A DNA stretch of 7,736 nucleotides from Candidatus Magasanikiibacteriota bacterium (GTDB lineage: Bacteria; Patescibacteriota; Patescibacteriia; Magasanikbacterales; UBA10003), in the NCBI GenBank assembly GCA_026396495.1, contig JAPLWR010000068.1, positions 1-7,736 on the forward strand. The letters are read 5' to 3'. The notes beneath the pieces were generated by a model. The model worked only from the letters and a program-made list of their open reading frames with translations. It was not told the origin of the DNA and did not search any database. This document shows, piece after piece, positions 1 through 5,510 of this stretch. How positions within the stretch are numbered: the first letter of the stretch is position 1; each line of letters begins with the position of its first letter. Position numbers and translations under genes: made by a program.

Positions 1-1656
1 ATCTTTGCTCTTGATATGATATTGGTAGGTATTGCTGTCCTCTTGGCTGCCGTCAGCGCAGTTTTATTTTTTTCGCCTCTATCTAAAAACTATTTAACCA
101 TCACTCTCTCTGATAACACCACTGCTACTATCGGCCAAACGAAAGATTTAAAAATTACTCTCATCAATAATACTAATTTTAATTTAACAGATATTAATGC
201 CATAGTAGAATTTCCTAAAAACATTTTTCTTAAAGAATACCCTGAAAACTTTGACCCTAAAACTTCTTCTGTAAACTTGGGATCCCTAGGAGAAAAAGGT
301 TCCCTAACTATTTTATTCAAAGGACAAGTCTGGGGATCATTAAACGAAAAACAAAAAATTGTTGTCAAAACTACTTTTGTAAATCCTAAAAAACAAACCC
401 AAAATCAAATTGATTCTTTAGAGTTACCCCTAACCCAAAGTGTTTTGAAAGTTGATTGGCAAATCCCCGACCAAGTCAAAGTTGGTCAAAATTTCAACTT
501 GGTTGTTAATTACAAAAATGATTCTAGTGAAACCCTAGCCCAAGTAGTTCTAGTCCCTACTTTACCAGCAGATTTTACTATACTCTCCAGTACTCTGGAT
601 TTGATCAACGGCCAATGGGTATTAAAAAATGTTCCTGGAAATTTTGCTGGAAAAATAGAGATGACCGGTTTCCTCAACTCTCTCTCCCTCTCTTCCAATC
701 TTTTAACTCTCACCTTACAAAGCTTTTTAGAATTTGATCAAAAACAATATTTACAAAGCTCTTTAATCAAAAATTTGGAAGGACAAAGTAACGGTTTAAA
801 TTTACAATTTTCCGTAGCTGATAAAAAAACTTTCTTTAAACCAGGTGAAGAAATTACTTTAAATTTGCACTACCAAAACACCACTGACAAAGAAATAAAA
901 GATCTCTCTTTTGCCCTACCACTCCCACCATTTTTAACATCAGACAAACAAACTCAAATCAATTCAGAAAAAATCATCCTAGCTCCCAAAGCCGAAGGCG
1001 CTGCTACTCTTAAATTTACTATCACTAAAAATTTGCAACCTGGAGAAGACCTAGCTAAAAATTTTTCCCTGGTCCTGCGTCCTACTGCCAGTTTTTATTT
1101 CGCCGATCAACCCACTATCTTGAATAGAACATTAACCAGACCTGAACAATTTAAAATTTCCACTTTCTTGAAACTTCACGCTGAAAGTCGCTACTTCACT
1201 GAAGAGGGAGATCAACTAGGCCGAGGGCCCCTACCCCCTAAAGTTGGTCAGGCCACTAAATATTGGATTAACTTTTTTCTTACTACCTCTCCCAACGCTG
1301 TTAAAGATATTACCTACAAAGCCCATTTGCCAGAAGGAATTGTTTGGACCGGCAGAACAAATGTTATAGAAGGAGAACCACTTAAATTTGATCCTATCAC
1401 CAGGACTATCACTTGGAAAACAGATTTAGTAGAAGCTACAGCTGGCGACACTTGCCCGTGTGTAGGCGCTGGTTTTGAAGTATCTTTAACCCCTGCCCCA
1501 GAAACAATCGGTAAGACACCTAAATTACTAGAACAAATTTCTTTAGGTGGAACTGATATCTACACCAATGAATTTATAGAAACCACCTCATCGGACTTAA
1601 CCACGGATCTAATTAATGATTCTTACGCCAAAAACAAAAGCAAAGTTCAGGAATAA
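1..1656 (+). CDS. Membrane-anchored extracellular protein with four DUF11-like Ig-type modules (5' partial)
   Basis: Probable surface protein held by one N-terminal membrane helix. The frame is open to the window edge; the first in-frame ATG is at 16 but has no ribosome binding site. Related proteins usually carry a cytoplasmic stretch before the helix, so the gene probably begins upstream. Counting from that ATG (546 residues), residues 1-21 are hydrophobic and the rest is polar, rich in beta-strand, Asn and Thr. Four modules repeat a pattern of Gly-containing turn, hydrophobic strand, Asn/Thr-rich turn and 'LP' strand, with anchor glycines G40, G157, G277 and G411. The last module is best conserved, containing GDQLGRGPLPPKVG, an LPEGIVWTG strand, TRTITW and a closing DLTTDL motif. 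Its C480-P-C482 pair holds the only cysteines. There is no sortase or C-terminal anchor signal. The ligase gene follows after 8 bp, suggesting co-transcription. Module type is inferred from pattern; the biological role is unknown. Confidence 0.8.
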   Translation: MFALDMILVGIAVLLAAVSAVLFFSPLSKNYLTITLSDNTTATIGQTKDLKITLINNTNFNLTDINAIVEFPKNIFLKEYPENFDPKTSSVNLGSLGEKGSLTILFKGQVWGSLNEKQKIVVKTTFVNPKKQTQNQIDSLELPLTQSVLKVDWQIPDQVKVGQNFNLVVNYKNDSSETLAQVVLVPTLPADFTILSSTLDLINGQWVLKNVPGNFAGKIEMTGFLNSLSLSSNLLTLTLQSFLEFDQKQYLQSSLIKNLEGQSNGLNLQFSVADKKTFFKPGEEITLNLHYQNTTDKEIKDLSFALPLPPFLTSDKQTQINSEKIILAPKAEGAATLKFTITKNLQPGEDLAKNFSLVLRPTASFYFADQPTILNRTLTRPEQFKISTFLKLHAESRYFTEEGDQLGRGPLPPKVGQATKYWINFFLTTSPNAVKDITYKAHLPEGIVWTGRTNVIEGEPLKFDPITRTITWKTDLVEATAGDTCPCVGAGFEVSLTPAPETIGKTPKLLEQISLGGTDIYTNEFIETTSSDLTTDLINDSYAKNKSKVQE

Positions 1657-1664
1657 TATACATT

Positions 1665-3017
1665 ATGGAAGTATTTTTCTTCATCTTGGGTATCTTGCTT
1701 CTCTTGGCTCTTTGTTGGCGTTTTAATCTCGCCAGTTTTTACCTTCTAATTTTTTTAGCTCCCTTCTTAGGTTTAGTGGTAGATTTTTCCCAATACACCT
1801 TTGCCCAAAAAATTCCTGGTCTAGCTGATATCCAGGCCCCAGTGGCTGACATCTTGGCAATTATAATTTTCTTAAGCTTAATTCTAAAAACGTGGGTTAA
1901 GAGTCAACGCCCCAATCTTTTTTTACCTTGGATAAATACTTTCAAAGAAACTGGCTTAGAATTTTTCTTACCTTTTTTAGTCATAGGAATAGTTTCTTTA
2001 TTTAATTTAGAGAAAGAACAACTAGGTGGCTCGTTTAAATATTTCTTACGCCCGATTGTTTTCTTTTATCTAATGTGGATAGTTTTACCTCATTTCATCA
2101 TCACCACTAAAGCAATTTTACAAAAAACTATTATCACTTTATTTAGTGCAGGATTAATAGCCGCTTCTTGGGGATGGTTATCTACTATTTTAAAATCTGG
2201 TGGTGATTTATGGAAAAGAATCACCCCAGGATCTTTAGGAGGATTGGCTCCCTTAACTTTTAACCACAATATTTTAGCCGAGGTTTTAGTGATGGCAATA
2301 CCTCTAGCTTTTTATCTTTTTATCAGAAGCCAACAAAATACTAACAAAACCAAAGAAAAACTTTTATTTTTGTCTTTTATTTTTCTTACCTTAACAACAC
2401 TCCTAACTTTTTCCCGCGCCGCTTGGCTGGCACTTTTATTTGAACTTATTATTTATCTTTTTATTCAAAACAAAAAAGCCAGCGCTGGTGCCACAGAAAC
2501 CAGACAACAATTTTGGTGGAAAAAAATGGGCGTCTTATTTATCCTACTTCTGCCAGTCATCATCTACATGGCCGCTTTTTCTTTTAGTTCTATTGTTAAA
2601 TCTTCCACTACCACCAGACTTGATATGACCGGCATTGCTTGGACCTATTTTAGCGCCCACCCCTTAATTGGCAACGGAGTAGGCACTTTTACCCAATTAG
2701 TTGGCGACACACGGCTCTTTACCGTAGAATATGGCGATCCATTAGATTCCCACGGAGTTATTCAAAAACTAATAGCCGAGACTGGTCTCTTAGGACTAAT
2801 CACCTTTTTTATTTTTGTTGGCTGGGTAACTACACAACTGTATACCAGCGCCAAAAATTCCACAGAAGGCAAGACTCTTACTACACTAATTTTGGTTTCT
2901 TTTCTTGGTTGTTTAGTTTTTCAACTATTTAACACTTCCTATTACAATCAACATTTGTGGCTCATTGTAGGAATTGGTTTAGCGGCTAAAAAAGTTTTGC
3001 CTAGTAATTATTTATGA
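1665..3017 (+). CDS. O-antigen ligase/polymerase family (Wzy_C/WaaL-like) polytopic membrane protein
   Basis: Multi-pass membrane protein of the family that transfers or polymerises undecaprenyl-linked glycans at the outer face of the membrane (O-antigen ligases, Wzy polymerases, PglL-type protein O-glycosyltransferases). Its 450 residues fit the family. I count about 12-13 hydrophobic segments, with a longer extracytoplasmic loop between roughly residues 308 and 372. Family hallmarks are visible: a NHNILAEVL segment near 200, TFSRAAW with S250-R251, PLIGNGVGTF at 333-342, then DSHG with H363 and AETGLLGL with E372, the His and Glu region typical of the active-site loop. The start lies 8 bp after the upstream stop; AGGA at 1649-1652, inside the end of that gene, sits 12 nt before the ATG and may be a weak ribosome binding site. 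The stop overlaps the next start as ATGA. Sequence alone does not separate ligase from polymerase or protein glycosylase. If the host lacks LPS, the acceptor is not lipid A. Confidence 0.88.
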   Translation: MEVFFFILGILLLLALCWRFNLASFYLLIFLAPFLGLVVDFSQYTFAQKIPGLADIQAPVADILAIIIFLSLILKTWVKSQRPNLFLPWINTFKETGLEFFLPFLVIGIVSLFNLEKEQLGGSFKYFLRPIVFFYLMWIVLPHFIITTKAILQKTIITLFSAGLIAASWGWLSTILKSGGDLWKRITPGSLGGLAPLTFNHNILAEVLVMAIPLAFYLFIRSQQNTNKTKEKLLFLSFIFLTLTTLLTFSRAAWLALLFELIIYLFIQNKKASAGATETRQQFWWKKMGVLFILLLPVIIYMAAFSFSSIVKSSTTTRLDMTGIAWTYFSAHPLIGNGVGTFTQLVGDTRLFTVEYGDPLDSHGVIQKLIAETGLLGLITFFIFVGWVTTQLYTSAKNSTEGKTLTTLILVSFLGCLVFQLFNTSYYNQHLWLIVGIGLAAKKVLPSNYL

Positions 3018-4135
3018 TCGATAAAAAAATAAAAATTTTATTTGTGGCCAATGCTTTAGAAGTTGGCGGCGCGGAAAAATTCTTATTAGATTTATTAAAA
3101 CATTTAGATAGATCTGTTTTTGAACCATCCTTGGCCACGGTCATCGGTGGCGGCTCACTTTTAAAGGATTTCCAAAGCCTCAATCTACCTTTATATATAC
3201 ACGGGATAAAACGCGTGCGTTATTTAGGTGGAGTGGTGCAATTTTGGCAATTATATAAATTGATGAAACAGCTCCGGCCAGACATTGTTCACACCCAATT
3301 GTTTGCAGCTGACTTATGGGGGCGCTTAGCTGCCTGGGCTGCTGGCGTACCAATAATTATCACCACAGAACAAAATGTTAATATTGACCAAAGCTGGTTA
3401 AGAGAAACATTAAAAATGTGGACTTACAGACTCACTACTCAAGTGGTAGCTATTTCAACCGCTGTTAAAAATTACGCCATTAAAAGATACTGTTTGCCCG
3501 CCGATAAAATTATCATTATTCCTAATGATGTGGATTTAGCAGCCCTAGAAAAACGCTTTGCTTCTGCTCCACCCAAACCAACTGATAAAAAAATTATTAT
3601 TAATACTGGACGACTGGTTCCACAAAAGGGTCAAAAATATCTTTTAGAAGCTTTTGCATTACTTCCACAAAAAAATAATTATGAACTATGGTTGGCGGGA
3701 AACGGACCTTTAAAAAAAGAATTGGAAACCCAGGCGCAAAAGTTAGGCATTACTTCACAAGTTAAATTTTTAGGCACTCGGCATGATGTACCAGAATTAT
3801 TAGCCCAGGCTCACCTCTTTGCTTTTTCCTCTATTTTTGAAGGCTTGGGTATTGCAGTTTTAGAAGCGGCCGCGGCCAAACTACCTATTGTAGCCTCCAA
3901 AATTGATGGGATACTGGATATCATTAAAGATGGAGAAAGTGGTTTATTAGTGGAACCTAAAAATCCAGTTGTTCTAGCCAAAGCCATGGAAGAGTTATTA
4001 AACAATGAAGAAAAGGCCAAACTAATGGCCATGAAAGCTTACGAGAATATAAAAAATAATTTTGATATTAGTGTGGTAGTTAAAAAATACGAAGACCTCT
4101 TTAAAAAGATCTATGAAGATTTTGCAAATAAATAA
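3014..4135 (+). CDS. Glycosyltransferase family 4 (GT-B fold)
   Basis: Retaining GT-B glycosyltransferase, expected to move a sugar from a nucleotide-sugar donor to a growing lipid-linked glycan at the cytoplasmic membrane face. The 373-residue length is normal. The N-terminal acceptor domain begins with the usual strand and a VGGAEKFL loop (G18-G19-A20-E21), followed by RPDIVHTQ near 90. The C-terminal donor domain shows NTGRLVPQKG, an intact LAGNGP phosphate-binding loop, KFLGTRHDVPELL, and the EX7E catalytic and donor-binding motif (E276, E284 in FEGLGIAVLEA). Its ATG overlaps the stop of the ligase gene by 4 bp, and I see no Shine-Dalgarno sequence, which points to translational coupling. 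The donor sugar and linkage cannot be read from sequence. The family call is firm. Confidence 0.93.
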   Translation: MIDKKIKILFVANALEVGGAEKFLLDLLKHLDRSVFEPSLATVIGGGSLLKDFQSLNLPLYIHGIKRVRYLGGVVQFWQLYKLMKQLRPDIVHTQLFAADLWGRLAAWAAGVPIIITTEQNVNIDQSWLRETLKMWTYRLTTQVVAISTAVKNYAIKRYCLPADKIIIIPNDVDLAALEKRFASAPPKPTDKKIIINTGRLVPQKGQKYLLEAFALLPQKNNYELWLAGNGPLKKELETQAQKLGITSQVKFLGTRHDVPELLAQAHLFAFSSIFEGLGIAVLEAAAAKLPIVASKIDGILDIIKDGESGLLVEPKNPVVLAKAMEELLNNEEKAKLMAMKAYENIKNNFDISVVVKKYEDLFKKIYEDFANK

Positions 4136-5309
4136 ATTCCTTTACCCCAGAGGCGGAGCAGAAACTCATCTGTTTGATTTAGCCGAACTTTTAAAATCTC
4201 ATGGACAAGACGTGGGGGTTTTTAGTACTCAAAGTGAAAAAAATATTACCACTCCTTTTAATCGCTATTTTATTCCCTACACAGAAATGCATAACCAAAA
4301 AAACTGGTTGAGTAAAGCCAAAACTTTTTTCAATTTGTTATACTCCCGCACAGCCGCTAAAAAAATGGAAGAATTATTAAAAGATTTTCATCCAGATGTT
4401 GCACACCTCCATAATATTTATCACCACATCTCCCCTTCTATCTTGCCAGTTTTAAAAAAACATCACATCCCTGTAATTATGACCCTGCATGATTACAAAT
4501 TAATTTCTCCTAACTATCGTTTGTTTGATCGAGGACAAATTTGTGAATGTGTTAAAGGCGGAAAATTCTATAACTGCATAAAACATAAATGCGTTTTCAA
4601 TGAGTTTATCCCCTCACTTGGTGCTACAATAGAAATGTATGTACACCACTGGTTAAAAATTTACGAAAATAATGTAAATTTGTATATCGCCCCCAGCCAA
4701 TTCTTAAAAGACAAAATGGTAGAATTTGGACAAGATCCTAAAAAAATTATAGTCTTACCTAACTTTATTAATCTCCCCTCATCACCAACCCCACCACCCT
4801 TAGGCAATTACCTTTTATACACCGGGCGATTAGTAGAGGAAAAAGGTTTAATTACTTTATTAAACGCCGCCAAGCTTATGCCAGAGGTAGAGCATAATGC
4901 CTTATTTAATAAAATCACCTTAGAACAAATCAATAATGTAAAACTTTTGGGTTATAAAACTGGTGATGGTTGGCAACGGGAATTAGACAACGCCAGAGCT
5001 TATGTTTTACCTTCTATCTGGTATGAAAATTACCCCATCTCCCTTTTAGAAGCCTCCGTACGCGGTAAAATTACTTTTGCCTCGCGCGTAGGCGGACTAC
5101 CTGAAATGATAAAAGATGGAACCGATGGTGTTCTTTTTGAAATGAGCAATGCAGAAGAATTAGCCAATAAAGTAAAAAGTCTTTGGAATGATGAAACAAA
5201 ATTAAAACAAATGGGTGAAATGGCCAAAAAACGTGTGCAAGAACAAAACAATCCAGAAAAGTATTATCAAAAAATAATGGAGATATATAACAAGGTTATT
5301 AAGAAATAA
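4113..5309 (+). CDS. Glycosyltransferase family 4 with Cys cluster and shortened donor domain
   Basis: Second GT-B enzyme of the run, 398 residues, probably adding another sugar to the same lipid-linked glycan. The start gives a typical MKILQINKFLYPRGGAETHL opening and lies 23 bp inside the previous gene. There is no evident ribosome binding site, so coupled translation is likely. The acceptor domain contains HPDVAHLHNIYHHISPSIL and HDYKLISPNYRLF, followed by a cysteine cluster (C144, C146, C155, C160, with H158 nearby) seen in one GT4 subgroup and possibly a structural metal site or disulfides. A Pro-rich linker (PTPPP) precedes the donor domain, where GRLVEEKG (238-245) and the EX7E pair E305/E313 (YENYPISLLEA) are intact. 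The odd point is residues 258-275: the strand and GxGP loop normally found there are absent, and the interval from GRL to the LLG strand is 13 residues shorter than in the neighbouring GT. Activity is therefore less certain than the family assignment. Confidence 0.9.
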   Translation: MKILQINKFLYPRGGAETHLFDLAELLKSHGQDVGVFSTQSEKNITTPFNRYFIPYTEMHNQKNWLSKAKTFFNLLYSRTAAKKMEELLKDFHPDVAHLHNIYHHISPSILPVLKKHHIPVIMTLHDYKLISPNYRLFDRGQICECVKGGKFYNCIKHKCVFNEFIPSLGATIEMYVHHWLKIYENNVNLYIAPSQFLKDKMVEFGQDPKKIIVLPNFINLPSSPTPPPLGNYLLYTGRLVEEKGLITLLNAAKLMPEVEHNALFNKITLEQINNVKLLGYKTGDGWQRELDNARAYVLPSIWYENYPISLLEASVRGKITFASRVGGLPEMIKDGTDGVLFEMSNAEELANKVKSLWNDETKLKQMGEMAKKRVQEQNNPEKYYQKIMEIYNKVIKK

Positions 5310-5346
5310 GATTATAGGATTCATAATTCAACAGAAAACACGCTAT

Positions 5347-5369
5347 CAAATTTCCCTGCGAGAAATTTG
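5347..5369 (+). other. Perfect 8-bp stem-loop inside the intergenic element
   Basis: CAAATTTC (5347-5354) pairs fully with GAAATTTG (5362-5369) across a 7-nt loop. No T-tract follows on the plus strand, so it is not a standard rho-independent terminator for the upstream operon, although it could stabilise the transcript's 3' end after processing. Confidence 0.5.
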
Positions 5370-5390
5370 CGCTCTCGCTCGGATTCGCTC

Positions 5391-5407
5391 GTCTGCCAAC
5401 AGCAGAC
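5391..5407 (+). other. Perfect 6-bp GC-rich stem-loop inside the intergenic element
   Basis: GTCTGC (5391-5396) pairs with GCAGAC (5402-5407) across the 5-nt loop CAACA, close to the centre of the inverted-repeat element. There is no downstream T-tract. The central position suits a REP-like or structured-RNA core. Confidence 0.5.
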
Positions 5408-5467
5408 ACCTTGCCCGCTCATCCTGCGCGAAGGCTTTCTTTATGAATTATGAATCCCATGCCACCA

Positions 5468-5496
5468 TTGACTTTTAACCTATTTTCTGTTAAAAT
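5468..5496 (+). promoter_or_regulatory. Sigma70-type promoter with extended -10, driving the GHL15-like gene
   Basis: The -35 TTGACT (5468-5473) and -10 TAAAAT (5491-5496) each differ from consensus by one base. They are separated by the optimal 17 bp, and TGT (5488-5490) supplies an extended -10 TGn. The expected start point is about 5502-5504, only some 7-9 nt before the ATG at 5511, so the mRNA would have almost no leader and no Shine-Dalgarno sequence. The secreted hydrolase therefore appears to be transcribed separately from the glycan operon. Confidence 0.8.
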
Positions 5497-5510
5497 ACCG
5501 AGTTAAAAAA

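Larger units (their letters stand above)
5317..5457. repeat. 141-bp GC-rich element bounded by perfect 14-bp inverted repeats
   Basis: GGATTCATAATTCA at 5317-5330 is matched exactly by its reverse complement at 5444-5457. The arms are AT-rich, but the interior is not: 5351-5440 is about 58% GC (52 of 90 bases counted), clearly above the flanking genes. The interior contains two perfect hairpins and a direct repeat, TCGCTCG at 5375-5381 and 5385-5391. The element begins 7 bp after the glycosyltransferase stop and ends 10 bp before the -35 box of the next gene. No convincing coding frame or flanking target-site duplication is visible. It resembles a small non-autonomous mobile element (MITE or REP/BIME type) or a structured intergenic repeat. 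A structured RNA at the 3' end of the operon transcript is the main alternative. Its identity is inferred; the symmetry is seen directly. Confidence 0.7.

Noticed and set aside
90..713. Minus-strand open frames at 90-368 and 510-713
   Set aside because: They lie fully inside the Ig-like protein gene, have no family features, and are shadows of its codon pattern.
2440..2628. Plus-strand open frame with hydrophobic runs
   Set aside because: It is the +1 shadow of the membrane-helix codons of the O-antigen ligase gene and has no start signal.
3015..3032. TGA at 3015-3017 read as glycine (alternative code), extending the ligase by a few codons to TAA
   Set aside because: No other in-frame TGA occurs in any gene of the window, and ATGA start-stop overlaps are common, so TGA is best read as a stop.
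3001..4032. Minus-strand open frames at 3001-3183 and 3811-4032
   Set aside because: They are antisense to the first glycosyltransferase, low-complexity, with no promoter or domain.
5030..5251. Minus-strand open frame within the second glycosyltransferase
   Set aside because: Antisense shadow; the plus-strand frame carries the conserved EX7E motif over the same bases.
5347..5407. Rho-independent terminator for the glycan operon, or a CRISPR-like repeat
   Set aside because: The hairpins are not followed by a T-tract, and there are no regularly spaced direct repeats with spacers.
5443..5478. Tiny 11-codon open frame starting in the right arm of the element
   Set aside because: It has no ribosome binding site or own promoter, and it runs through the -35 region of the hydrolase promoter.
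5330..5491. Second inverted pair AACAGAAAA (5330-5338) and TTTTCTGTT (5483-5491)
   Set aside because: The order relative to the 14-bp arms is not nested, the sequence is simple and AT-rich, and the right copy is explained by the promoter spacer and -10. Chance is likely.
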